In this document: piece by piece, positions 23,051 to 31,145 of the stretch
Layout: each line of letters begins with the position of its first letter
Position numbering within the stretch: the stretch's first letter is position 1
NCBI GenBank assembly: GCA_036806345.1
Contig: DAIROT010000011.1
Coordinates: forward strand, 1 to 47,782
Length of the DNA stretch: 47,782 nucleotides
Source: QHCF01 sp003244275
GTDB lineage: Bacteria > Actinomycetota > Acidimicrobiia > Acidimicrobiales > QHCF01
Reading direction: 5' to 3'
Made by a program: the position numbers and the translations under genes
The notes under the pieces: model-generated
Database searches by the model: none
Seen by the model: the letters and a program-made list of their open reading frames with translations, nothing else
What the model was told of the DNA's origin: nothing

Positions 23051-23836
23051 GACTCAGCCCCCTCCGAGGGGTGGCCGCCTGCCGGGATCCCCTTGGCCGG
23101 CTCCGCCGGAAGAGCGCCAGCCGGCTCGCCTGCCCCCAGCTCCCCCTTGAGCCTGGCCAGGTCGGCCTGCACCTGGCCGCTGGCGGCCGTGCGGTCCAGC
23201 TCGGCCTGCAGGGGGTCGTTGGAGTGGGTCAGGTCGTCAAGGGCACCAGAGGCCAGCAGCTCGTCCATCGCGCCAGCCCGAGCCTGCATGGTGGCCACCT
23301 TGTCCTGGGCCCTCTGCATGGCCATGCCAGTGTCTCCCATCTCCTCGGAGATGCCTGACACCGCCTCGCCGATCTTGGTCTGGGCCTCCGCCGCGGTGTA
23401 GGTGGCCTTGATCGTCTCCTTCTGGGTGCGAAACGACTCCACCTTGGCCTGCAGGCGCTGGGACGACTCGATCAGCTTGGCCTCCTGGGCACTGAGCTGG
23501 GCGTGTTGGGTCTCCAGGTCCGTCANNNNNNNNNNGTTGGGTGGCCAGACCGGACCGGCGGGTGAGGGCCTCGGTGGCCAGATCCTCACGGCCCTGGCCG
23601 AGCGCCTGGCGGGCCTGTCCCTCCAGCTTGGACGCCGACGCCTTGAGCTGATCGGCCTGCAGCTCGATGCGCTTGCGGGAGGTGGCCACATCGGCCACTC
23701 CCCGACGCACCTTTTGCAGCATCTCCAGCTGGCGCTGGTAGGAGTAGTCGAGGGTCTCCCGGGGATCCTCAGCCTTGTCCAGCATCTTGTTGGCCTTGGC
23801 CTGGAATATCCCGGTCACCCGCTTCATCACGCTCAT
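23047..23836 (-). CDS. pspA: PspA/IM30 family envelope-stress protein (with an N gap)
   Basis: An ESCRT-III-like coiled-coil protein. N-terminal MSVMKRVTGIFQAKANKMLDKAEDPRETLDYSYQRQLEMLQKVRRGVADVATSRKRIELQ is diagnostic; the C-terminal part (AQLSAQEAKLIESSQRLQAKVESFRTQKETIKATYTAAEAQTKIGEAVSGI) continues the coiled coil. Ten N at 23526-23535 separate the halves, which are in different frames only because the gap size is arbitrary. ATG 23836 follows GGAGGTG. PspA coats the inner face of the membrane to stop proton leakage. The C-terminal 70 residues, rich in Ala/Gly/Pro, are an actinobacterial extension. A TATGCT at about 23874 may be its -10. Confidence 0.93.
23526..23535. other. Assembly gap (10 N)
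   Basis: Within pspA. The frames on the two sides differ, so the true gap is not 10 bases. Confidence 0.95.
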
Positions 23837-23898
23837 CCGCCCACCTCCGGCATCCTCGTCACCTGTCGACCCAGCATAGGACACCGGCCTGGCACAAC

Positions 23899-23904
23899 TA
23901 GCCT
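23899..23904 (+). promoter_or_regulatory. -10 box of the methyltransferase at 23914
   Basis: TAGCCT nine bases before ATG 23914; divergent from pspA. Confidence 0.4.
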
Positions 23905-23913
23905 CTGCCGGCA

Positions 23914-24567
23914 ATGACTGAGCTGGGACTGCGTAACGATGTCTACCGCCGTCCCCTCGCCACCGCCCTGGACCGCCTGGGCCTGGCCGAGGGATGGAGC
24001 TGCGTCGACGTCGGAGCCGGCGGAGGGGACGTCAGCGTGGCCCTGGCCGAGATCGTGGGCCACGAGGGCCGGGTGTATGCCACCGACAACGATCCCAGAG
24101 CCCGCGATGTGGTGGCTGCCGCGGCCGCCGCCCATTCCCAGGTGGTGGCCATCACCCAGGCCGGGGAGGAGCTCCTGCTGCCCGAATTGGTGGACCTGGC
24201 CTTTTGCCGATTCCTCCTCATGCACGTGATGGATCCGGTCATCGTGCTGGCTCGCATGGCCAGCGCCGTGCGACCCGGCGGTTGGGTGGTGGCCCAGGAG
24301 CCAATCACCTCAGCCGGACGGGTGGGGGGCGCCCCGCTGTCGATGCCGGTAGCCCGCCATCCCGACGTCGGCGCGTTGCTTCCGGCCCTGATCCTCCAGG
24401 CGCGCCTGGAGGTGGTGGATGCCTGGGCCGAGGCCCCGGCTGGGGCCGGCCCCGGTCCGGTAGCCGACTATCTGGCCACTCTCACCGAGGTCGACCCGGG
24501 CGAGGACCCGGTGGTGCTGCCACCGTTGGTGACGGTGCTGGGCCGCCGGCCACTGGGCACAGGATGA
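23914..24567 (+). CDS. Class I SAM-dependent methyltransferase
   Basis: 217 residues: motif I CVDVGAGGGDVSVALAEIVG, acidic YATDNDPRA, VDLAFCRFLLMHV and AVRPGGWVVAQEP. The small size and simple layout suggest a small-molecule methyltransferase; the substrate is unknown. Divergent from pspA, with about 77 bp between starts. Its last 86 bp overlap the convergent glycosyltransferase gene. Confidence 0.85.
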   Translation: MTELGLRNDVYRRPLATALDRLGLAEGWSCVDVGAGGGDVSVALAEIVGHEGRVYATDNDPRARDVVAAAAAAHSQVVAITQAGEELLLPELVDLAFCRFLLMHVMDPVIVLARMASAVRPGGWVVAQEPITSAGRVGGAPLSMPVARHPDVGALLPALILQARLEVVDAWAEAPAGAGPGPVADYLATLTEVDPGEDPVVLPPLVTVLGRRPLGTG

Positions 24568-25549
24568 GGCCCTGCCAGTAGAACCAGTAGGTTCGCCAGC
24601 GAACCTCGCCGGCCATGGGCAGCCCCATGAGGGTCCAGAACATGAGCCAGGTCTGGCGCCGACCCTCCCGCCGGCCCAGCTTGTCGCGTTTGGTGCGGTG
24701 AGTGACTCCCCCCATGATGCAGGCGGCGGTGCGCAGGCGACCCTCGGCTATCACCTCATTTATCAAAATCTCCAGGTTGTACCCACGGTGGCGCGAGGGG
24801 GGGACGGCATCGAAGACCCACCGGGGCACCACTCGCTCGCCAGTGGTGGGCGGTAGGCGCACCACCACCGGGTTCCACCAGCCGTAGTCGAACCATCCCA
24901 CCGACATGTCCGCTACTCCCTCGGTAAAGGGTTGACAGATGGCGTCGAGGTGGGCCCCGGTGAGGCCGATCAGGTCGGCATCGACGAAGAGGAACGCCTC
25001 GGCGTCACTGACCGCCGCCCCGGCCGCCATGGCGTGGGCCTTGGAACCTGGCGTCCCCTCTCGAGTAGTGGTGGTCGAGGGTGGCTCTTCGGCCGATTGC
25101 CGTGCTACTGACCGGTGCGCTTCATGCGCTTCTCGGGGCCAGGCCAGAGCTGAGCCTGCTGACCCGCTGAGGGCCCGGCGGGCCATGCCGGCCAGAGCCC
25201 GGCGGGCTGGGCCGCCATGAGCTGCACCGACCTCCTGCCGCCCAGCGCTGCCCACGTCCTGCCACCCAGCGCTGCTCACCTCCCGCCGCCCAGCGCTGCC
25301 CACGTCCTGCCACCCAGCGCTGCTCACCTCCCGCCACCCAGCGCTGCTCACCACCTTGGCCCCGGCGGCCGTGGCCCGCGCCGCGGTTGCATCCACCGAG
25401 CCGTCGTCCACCACGATCACTTCCCTGACCACGGCGCTGGCCAGGCAGGCACCCACCACGCTGGCCACCGTTGCGGCCTCGTCACGCGCCGGGATGATGG
25501 CGTCGATAACGGGCAACCCGCTGGTGGGGTCTCGTCTGGGGGGTGGCAC
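24482..25549 (-). CDS. Family 2 glycosyltransferase with tandem-repeat insert
   Basis: GT-A fold: VIDAIIPARDEAATVASVVGACL, VIVVDDGSVDATAARATAAGAKVV, then GSKAHAMAAGAAVSDAEAFLFVDADLIGL with the DxD motif, and the later acceptor region FDAVPPSRHRGYNLEILINE. It resembles glucosyl-3-phosphoglycerate synthase-like or dolichyl-phosphate-type GT2 enzymes without a clear match. Between the first two blocks there are about 95 extra residues built from SSAGWQDV/GSAGRREV repeats and Ala/Arg-rich sequence. GTG 25549 lies seven bases after TAGCAT (leaderless); an upstream in-frame extension is not conserved-looking. The 3' end overlaps a convergent methyltransferase gene. Confidence 0.82.
   Translation of the reverse strand: MPPPRRDPTSGLPVIDAIIPARDEAATVASVVGACLASAVVREVIVVDDGSVDATAARATAAGAKVVSSAGWREVSSAGWQDVGSAGRREVSSAGWQDVGSAGRQEVGAAHGGPARRALAGMARRALSGSAGSALAWPREAHEAHRSVARQSAEEPPSTTTTREGTPGSKAHAMAAGAAVSDAEAFLFVDADLIGLTGAHLDAICQPFTEGVADMSVGWFDYGWWNPVVVRLPPTTGERVVPRWVFDAVPPSRHRGYNLEILINEVIAEGRLRTAACIMGGVTHRTKRDKLGRREGRRQTWLMFWTLMGLPMAGEVRWRTYWFYWQGLILCPVAGGPAPSPTVAAPPGPRPGRPR
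25231..25350. repeat. 24-bp coding minisatellite in the GT2 gene
   Basis: Five consecutive 24-bp units sharing the core GCCACCCAGCGCTG or GCCGCCCAGCGCTG, alternating in two types so that a 48-bp higher-order repeat is visible. No spacers, so not CRISPR. The period keeps the GT2 frame. Confidence 0.92.
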
Positions 25550-25556
25550 GACCAAG

Positions 25557-25562
25557 ATGCTA
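25557..25562 (-). promoter_or_regulatory. -10 box of the GT2 gene
   Basis: TAGCAT, seven bases before GTG 25549 and four bases after the DUF885 stop codon. Confidence 0.5.
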
Positions 25563-25565
25563 CGG

Positions 25566-26831
25566 CTAGGCGGGGATGGGCCCCAGATCGGCGGGCGTGA
25601 GCTGCTCGTCCAGAAGACGCGAGAAGCGCTCGGTGCGTCCGGCCACGAAGGAGCGGCAGAGGGGCAGTCCCTCCACATAGCAGGTCACATAGGCACGCCA
25701 TGTGGGGTCGAGGAGGAAGCTCACCGCCTTCTCCGCCCGCAAGCGGGGCAGCAGACCCCAGTGGGCCACCTCGTCCACCACCACCTCGGGGTCGGCATGG
25801 TCATGGTGGAGGCGAAAGGCGGCGTTGCCGCGGACCTGGCCCAGGGCCTCGCCCGCCTGAGAGACGGCGGCCACCACCTCGGCGTCGTAGGGAATACCCA
25901 GGGGCACCAGGTGCCCAGCCACTGTCTCCTCCGGCCGGCGCCCCATGACCATTTCCAAGCCCAGATCAGCCAGGCCCTCGGCCATCAGGCACTGGGGGGT
26001 GCCGACCAGGAAGATGGTCTCCTCCAGGTGCCGGTAGCGCCGTACCAGACCGACCTCCTTGCGAGAGTGCTCGGTGTGGTGGCCGGGGTACGCCTCGTGG
26101 GCCACCAGGTGGGCCAGACCAGGGCTGAGCACCGGTAGGTCGATGTTCACGGCCACCCGGCTGTGCAAATCTCCCAGGTAATAGTTGAAGCCGCTCCACG
26201 GCTTGGCCGTCACCATCTCGAAGTCCACCCGTTCCCCCGGCGGCAGACCCCAGCGCCGGCTAGTTCGCTCACGCAGATCCTCGGCCAACGAGTCGATGGC
26301 CGCCCTCAGCCGATCGGGGGGAACCACCTGCGACTCCCGCCAGGCCACGTAACGCTCGGCCAAGGGACCCGTCCCCGGCAGCACCTCATCCAGGCCGAGG
26401 TGGGCATCGACCAGCACTTCCTCTGGCACACGGCGAGGACGCACTCCATAACAGGCCTCGACCTCGTCGGCGTAACCGATTGGCTGGCCGGCCAGGATCC
26501 TCGCACTGGTGAGGAGGCCCATGACCTGAGCCCTCAACCATCGACGACGCCCGGCCGCCCCATCCGACCGTGGGAGCTCAGTGTCACCGACGGAGACTCC
26601 GGCGTCGAGGGGCACTCCGGCGTCGAGGTCATTCAGCAGGTGAGCGGCCTTGGCCACCAGGTCAGTCGGCGACGACAGCGGGCCGGCCGCCACTGCCTGG
26701 GCGAGCTCGGGTGGCCCGTAGTAGGCGTCCACCAGGCCGTCGACGTGGCGACCAAGGCTCAGCCCGAGCCACAGGTAACGGTGCACCAAGCCATCCGGCG
26801 TTTCCCCGGCCAACGAAGGTACCGCGGTCAA
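25566..26831 (-). CDS. DUF885-type protein, putative metalloprotease
   Basis: 421 residues. The zinc-binding-like HEAYPGHHTEH motif lies near residue 248, and AEGLADLGLEM supplies the likely downstream Glu ligand; CYVEGLPLCRSFV and the C-terminal RFSRLLDEQLTPADL are family-like. DUF885 proteins resemble M32/carboxypeptidase-like gluzincins, with few characterised. TTG 26831 overlaps the stop of the dienelactone hydrolase gene (TTGA), so translation is coupled. Confidence 0.85.
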   Translation of the reverse strand: MTAVPSLAGETPDGLVHRYLWLGLSLGRHVDGLVDAYYGPPELAQAVAAGPLSSPTDLVAKAAHLLNDLDAGVPLDAGVSVGDTELPRSDGAAGRRRWLRAQVMGLLTSARILAGQPIGYADEVEACYGVRPRRVPEEVLVDAHLGLDEVLPGTGPLAERYVAWRESQVVPPDRLRAAIDSLAEDLRERTSRRWGLPPGERVDFEMVTAKPWSGFNYYLGDLHSRVAVNIDLPVLSPGLAHLVAHEAYPGHHTEHSRKEVGLVRRYRHLEETIFLVGTPQCLMAEGLADLGLEMVMGRRPEETVAGHLVPLGIPYDAEVVAAVSQAGEALGQVRGNAAFRLHHDHADPEVVVDEVAHWGLLPRLRAEKAVSFLLDPTWRAYVTCYVEGLPLCRSFVAGRTERFSRLLDEQLTPADLGPIPA

Positions 26832-27508
26832 GCGAGGTGGGAGCGCAGGAAGGCCACCGTGCGGCCCCAGGCCAGGCGGGACGCTTCGGGAGCGTACTGC
26901 TCAGGTCGGGAGTCATTGAAGAACCCATGATGAGCCCCGGGATAGATGAAGACCTCAGCTTCCTTGCCCATGCCGGTCAGCGTCTCCTCCAGATCGTGTG
27001 CCGCCTGCGGCCCGGCGGAGTCGTCGTCCTCGGCGTAGTGGCCCTGGAGGCCAGCCGACATGGGGCGGTAGTCGGGCTCCACGTCCGGCCAGGGAACGAG
27101 GCCATAGAAGGGCACCACCGCCCTGACCAGGTCCGGGCGCTGGGTGGCCAGGACCAGGGCCAGGCCCCCACCCATGCAGAAGCCCACCACCCCGACGCCG
27201 GCCCCCGACGATCGCTGGTGGACTGCATCGACCGCCCCGCTCATGTTCTTGGCGGCCTCGTCAAGGCGCAGGGCCATCATCTTCTTCTGGGCGTCATCCG
27301 GCTCGTCGGTGGTCTCCCCCTGGTACAGGTCAGGAGCCAGGGCCACGAATCCCTCACCGGCCAAGCGCTCGCAAACGTCGGTTATGTGATCAACCAGGCC
27401 CCACCACTCCTGGATCACCACCACCCCAGGTCCGCTGCCTCTGGCCGGAAGGGCCAGCCAACCCTGGCCGGTGCTGCCATTGCTCGGGAACTCAATGATC
27501 TCGCCCAT
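26828..27508 (-). CDS. Dienelactone hydrolase family protein
   Basis: 226 residues, alpha/beta hydrolase: VVVIQEWWGLVDHITDVCERLAGEGFVALAPDLY, nucleophile Cys in GFCMGGGLAL (about residue 116), Asp in the HYAEDDD region, His in PGAHHGFFND. Cys-type DLH enzymes act on lactones and esters; the physiological substrate here is unknown. ATG 27508 is six bases after TAGCCT (leaderless). Confidence 0.92.
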   Translation of the reverse strand: MGEIIEFPSNGSTGQGWLALPARGSGPGVVVIQEWWGLVDHITDVCERLAGEGFVALAPDLYQGETTDEPDDAQKKMMALRLDEAAKNMSGAVDAVHQRSSGAGVGVVGFCMGGGLALVLATQRPDLVRAVVPFYGLVPWPDVEPDYRPMSAGLQGHYAEDDDSAGPQAAHDLEETLTGMGKEAEVFIYPGAHHGFFNDSRPEQYAPEASRLAWGRTVAFLRSHLA

Positions 27509-27514
27509 GCCCGA

Positions 27515-27520
27515 AGGCTA
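27515..27520 (-). promoter_or_regulatory. -10 box of the dienelactone hydrolase gene
   Basis: TAGCCT, six bases before ATG 27508. It lies within the broken edge of the MMPL remnant. Confidence 0.5.
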
Positions 27521-28710
27521 CCCAGACGTGCTCATCCCCTTGGTGTCGGTGACGGCCGCCCTGACCCTTCTGCCGGTGTGCCTGGTCCGTATCGGGCCGT
27601 CCCTCGACCGTCACCGCCTGCGTCGGGCCTACAGCGCCAGCCCGCCCTGGATGCGGTGGGCCAGGTTGGTCAACCGCCGTCGGGCCCTGGCCACTGTCGG
27701 CGGTGTAATCATCCTGGCGGTCATCGTCGCCCCGGTGCTGCACATGAAGGTGGGCCAGCCCGTGTCGGCCTCGTTGGCCACCTCCGGAGCTGCTCACGAG
27801 GGCGTGGCCACCATCACCAACGGCGGGGTGCCGAGCGGGGTGCTCGACCCGATGGTGGTGTTGGTGGGTCAACCGACGGCCGCCAACGGCTGGCCTCTCG
27901 ACTGTCCTACGTGCTGGGAGTTTGGGTCGCGGTTGGACCGTCCGGGCCAACCGGCCAGCAGGGTGGAACCGCCCTGGTGACGGTCCTGCCTGCTCCTGAG
28001 ACCGGCCAATCCGGAGGAGCCGCGGTGGTCGTCCGGGTGCGCCAGGCCGTGGCCGGGGACCCGGCCGTGGTCGGCGTGGGCGGCAGTGGGGCCGAGACGG
28101 CGGACTTCAACCACGCCATCTACGGCAACTTCCCGCTGCTGTTGGCGCTGGTATCGGTGCTCACCCTTCTGGTGCTGGTGCGGGTATTCCACATGCCTCC
28201 TCCTGGCGGCCAAGGCGGTGCTGTTGAACCTGGCCAGCCTGGCCGCCGCCTACGGCGTGCTGGTCTTCGTGTGGCAGGAGGGGACGGAAGCAGACTCGTG
28301 TTCGGCCTGCCGGCCACCGGCGCCATCGTCAATTGGGTGCCTGTCGTGGTCTTTGCCTTCCTGTACGGCCTGGCCATCGACTACGAGGTCTTCATCTCAC
28401 CCGTATGCGCGAGGTATGGGATGCCACTGGCCAGACGTCCGCCGCGGTCATCGAGGGAATCGGACGCACTGGACGCCTGGTCACCAGCACGGCCTTGATC
28501 CTCACGTTGTCGTTCCTGGCCATGTCAACCGCCCCCTTCACCTTCTTGAAGGTGCTGGCCACTGGGCTGGCAGCCGGGATCCTGGTGGATGCGTTCGTCG
28601 TACGATCCCTCCTCGTCCCAGCCCTCGTCAGCTTGTTCGGCCGCTGGAACTGGGTGCTGCCCCCCCGAGCCGCCAGGTTGTTGTTGATGCGCGCCACCTC
28701 TGAGGGCTGA
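27516..28710 (+). pseudogene. MMPL/RND-type membrane transporter, truncated and multiply frameshifted
   Basis: Only the C-terminal half of an MMPL protein is left, in five pieces. GYPDVLIPLVSVTAALTLLPV to GGVPSGVLDPMVVLVGQ in one frame; from about 27885, GGTALVTVLPAPETG...GVGGSGAETADFNHAIYGNFPLLLALVSVLTLLVLVRVF in a second; from about 28193, LLLAAKAVLLNLASLAAAYGVLVFVWQEG in the first; from about 28285, RLVFGLPATGAIVNWVPVVVFAFLYGLAIDYEVFI in the second; from about 28397, LTRMREVWDATGQ...GIGRTGRLVTSTALILTLSFLAM...FGRWNWVLPP in the third, ending at 28710. The N-terminal half is gone. MMPL proteins export lipids in mycobacteria. Confidence 0.9.
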
Positions 28711-28722
28711 GCCCGCTGAGGG

Positions 28723-29532
28723 CTAAGCCATCGGTCGGAGCAACTCGGCGGGCACCGGGCAGTCGGCCCGTTGCCAGGCATCGGCGGCCAGGGTCAGCCC
28801 ATCCGGTCCGACCACCTGGTCGACCAGTCCGGTCGGGATCACCTCTTGACCTGTGTCCCACGGCTGCGCGCCGGATGCTTCCAACCGGCCGACCAGTGCC
28901 TCCCAGAGCCGCCCGGGGAGCGCCCGCCCGACACCAGCCACGCCCCATACTGCCACCGGTGGGATCGCCGTTCTGGCCACCGCGGCGGCCGCCAGAGACC
29001 CGCTTTCGCCAATCAGGCCGCCTGGCCCCAGAGCCCACGCCTCCAACACGACCAGGCCGGCTTGGATGACGGCCGCTCCCAGTCCGGCCGGGGGAACCTC
29101 GCTGGCCTCCACACCCGATGCCCGCAGTCGCCGGGCCAGTCCCGAACCCTCTCCGGTGGTGTCGACGACCAGGACCGCCAAGTCGCCCCGGCGCCTCAGC
29201 GCCTCTCCCGCCATCTCCGGCCAACCGACAACGACAACCGTGGCCCCGGCCGGCAGATGGGCCGCCAGGACGGCACCAGTCGGATCGGTCTCCAGGTCGT
29301 CCGCCGCCTGCCAGGTCTCTGCCACTGGGTCATGTGCTCCCAGGACACGGGCCGCCAGCCACCACATTGGCCCCACCGCGACATGGCGGTCGACCAGTCG
29401 CCGGCAGGCAGTGACCAGGGCGGCCGGGTTCGCGCCCAGGCCGGCCAGAGCCGCAGCCGCCTCCTGGACCAGCAGCGACGGTCCCGTTCCCTCAGCCCGA
29501 GCCACATAGCGCAGCCGCTCGATCGGGTGCAC
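28723..29532 (-). CDS. Conserved hypothetical, distantly eIF2B-alpha-like
   Basis: 269 residues from GTG 29532 (HPIERLRYVARAEG), six bases after TATGGT. An alpha-helical N-terminal part is followed by a Rossmann-like half: ATVVVVGWPEMAGEALRRRGDLAVLVVDTTGEGSGLARRLRASGVEASEVPPAGLGAAVIQAGLVVLEAWALGPGGLIGESGSLAAAAVA. The last stretch (GPGG...GSLAAAAVA, then a conserved VWGVAGVGR) recalls the eIF2B-alpha/MtnA nucleotide-sugar-phosphate-binding fold. I associate such proteins with Acidimicrobiia. No function can be assigned. Confidence 0.72.
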   Translation of the reverse strand: MHPIERLRYVARAEGTGPSLLVQEAAAALAGLGANPAALVTACRRLVDRHVAVGPMWWLAARVLGAHDPVAETWQAADDLETDPTGAVLAAHLPAGATVVVVGWPEMAGEALRRRGDLAVLVVDTTGEGSGLARRLRASGVEASEVPPAGLGAAVIQAGLVVLEAWALGPGGLIGESGSLAAAAVARTAIPPVAVWGVAGVGRALPGRLWEALVGRLEASGAQPWDTGQEVIPTGLVDQVVGPDGLTLAADAWQRADCPVPAELLRPMA

Positions 29533-29538
29533 CAGGCG

Positions 29539-29544
29539 ACCATA
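29539..29544 (-). promoter_or_regulatory. -10 box of the eIF2B-like gene
   Basis: TATGGT, six bases before GTG 29532. The region between the two divergent starts (29533-29636) has no gene. Confidence 0.45.
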
Positions 29545-29624
29545 CCTGGGGCGCTGCACTCGGCGGGATCAGCACCAGGCGGTCCCGGCGAGAGACCTAG
29601 GAGCGGGCTTAGCCCCAAGGTGGG

Positions 29625-29630
29625 TAGGTT
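29625..29630 (+). promoter_or_regulatory. -10 box of the flavoprotein disulfide reductase gene
   Basis: TAGGTT, six bases before ATG 29637; no ribosome site. Confidence 0.5.
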
Positions 29631-29636
29631 CCGGTC

Positions 29637-31106
29637 ATGGGATCCTTCGATGTGATCGTCCTGGGCGGTGGATCAGCTGGAGAGTGGGTCTCCAAGGGCC
29701 TGGCCGGCGCCGGACGCTCAGTTGCCTTGGTCGAGGCCCTCCGGGTGGGGGGCGAATGCCCGTACGTGGCGTGTATGCCCAGCAAGTCGATGCTGCGATC
29801 GGCCCGAGTTCGCCACCTGGTCTCCCGAGCGGCCGGGCTGGGCGCCTTGTCGACCAGACCTGACGCCGATGATGCTGACCTGGCTTTCGCAGCCGCGATC
29901 CGCCGGCGAGATATCCTCGCCGGGCACCGCGATGACACCGGCGCGGCCAAAGGAGTGGAGCAGACCGGCGTCACCCTGTTGCGGGGCCAGGGACGGCTGA
30001 CTCGACCGGGGGCGATGATCGTGACGGATGCCCAGGGCAACGAGACGGAGCACACGTGGACCGATCTGGTCATAAGCACTGGCTCCACCCCTGTTCGCCC
30101 CGGGATCAAGGGACTAGACACCGTGGCCACCTGGACGAGCGATCAGGCCCTCTCGTCGCCCCACCGTCCCGCCTCTCTGGCCGTGCTGGGCGGTGGCCCG
30201 GTTGGCTGTGAGCTGGCCCAGGCCTATGGTCGCTTTGGCGCTCGGGTAACGCTGGTAGAAGCGGCCGATCGCCTGCTGGCCAGGGAAGAACCCTCCATCA
30301 GCGCCCTGCTGGCCAGGTCCCTGGCCGCCGATGGCATCGACCTTCGTCTGGGCACGGAGGTCACCAGGGCCACGCCCGACGGCAGCGGAGCCCGGTTGAC
30401 CCTCTCCCCCAGCTCCGGGAGTGGCGGGGCCCCCGGCAACGGCTTGGCAGGTACCAGCAATGGCGGCCCCGCCAAGGGCGCTGAGCGCACCATTACGGTC
30501 GACCAGGTGCTGACGGCGGTGGGGCGCGCTCCAGCCACCTCGGGCATCGGGTTGGAGGCTGTCGGAGTCACCCCGGACCAGACAGGTGGTCTCGAGACCG
30601 ACCAGCGCTGCCGGGTGGTCGGCCACGACCACATATGGGCCGCCGGCGACGTGACCGGCATCGCCCCCTTCACCCACACCGCCAACTACCAGGCCAGGGT
30701 CATCACCGCCAACCTCACCGGCACATCGGCCACAGCCGACTACCGGGCCATTCCCCGTACCGTCTACACCGACCCCCCGGTGGCCTCGGTCGGACTGACC
30801 CAGGATGAGGCGCAAGATGCGGGCATGGAGGTGATCACCGCCGGCATGGATCTGGGTGAGACGGCCAGGTCGGCCAGCGAAGGAGAGACGGCGGGGCGGC
30901 TGCTCCTTGTCGCCGACCGCCGGCGGGGCACGCTGGTGGGGGCGGCTGCCATCGGCGCCCACGCCGACGAGTGGATCGGGGAGGCCACCATCGCCATCCG
31001 GGCCGACGTGGCCCTGGTGGTCCTGGCTGACGTGGTCCACGCCTTCCCCACCTTCAGCGAGGTCTACGAGCCGCCCCTGCGAGAGCTCGCCGCCCTCGTG
31101 ACCTAG
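29637..31106 (+). CDS. Pyridine nucleotide-disulfide oxidoreductase (class I)
   Basis: 489 residues. FAD site VIVLGGGSAGEWVSKGLA (6-23), redox pair Cys41-Cys46 in GGECPYVACMPSK, NAD(P)-site LAVLGGGPVGCELAQAYGRFGARVTLVE, second FAD site IWAAGDVTG, and the dimerisation-domain catalytic HAFPTFSE near the C-terminus. It belongs with dihydrolipoamide dehydrogenase, mercuric reductase and mycothione reductase. The redox motif is ECPYVAC rather than the usual TCxNxGC, so it is not a standard Lpd. A Gly/Ser/Ala-rich insertion (SPSSGSGGAPGNG) sits in the NAD domain. Confidence 0.92.
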   Translation: MGSFDVIVLGGGSAGEWVSKGLAGAGRSVALVEALRVGGECPYVACMPSKSMLRSARVRHLVSRAAGLGALSTRPDADDADLAFAAAIRRRDILAGHRDDTGAAKGVEQTGVTLLRGQGRLTRPGAMIVTDAQGNETEHTWTDLVISTGSTPVRPGIKGLDTVATWTSDQALSSPHRPASLAVLGGGPVGCELAQAYGRFGARVTLVEAADRLLAREEPSISALLARSLAADGIDLRLGTEVTRATPDGSGARLTLSPSSGSGGAPGNGLAGTSNGGPAKGAERTITVDQVLTAVGRAPATSGIGLEAVGVTPDQTGGLETDQRCRVVGHDHIWAAGDVTGIAPFTHTANYQARVITANLTGTSATADYRAIPRTVYTDPPVASVGLTQDEAQDAGMEVITAGMDLGETARSASEGETAGRLLLVADRRRGTLVGAAAIGAHADEWIGEATIAIRADVALVVLADVVHAFPTFSEVYEPPLRELAALVT

Positions 31107-31111
31107 GTCAC
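31098..31111. repeat. 14-bp palindrome at the end of the flavoprotein gene
   Basis: GTGACCTAGGTCAC, perfect, containing the TAG stop (31104-31106). Lies between convergent genes. Confidence 0.6.
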
Positions 31112-31145
31112 AGGGCCCGGATCAGACTGGCTCTCGACAGCTGAC

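Noticed and set aside
25231..25350. Possible CRISPR-like array
   Set aside because: Repeats are directly adjacent 24-bp units without spacers, are translated in frame and no cas genes are near.
27885..28400. Programmed frameshifting in the MMPL gene
   Set aside because: Four shifts in both directions, no slippery-site pattern, and a missing N-terminal half point to decay.
26570..28498. Long plus-strand open frame of 642 codons
   Set aside because: Its first two thirds are antisense to the well-supported DUF885 and dienelactone hydrolase genes; only the last part coincides with pieces of the MMPL remnant.
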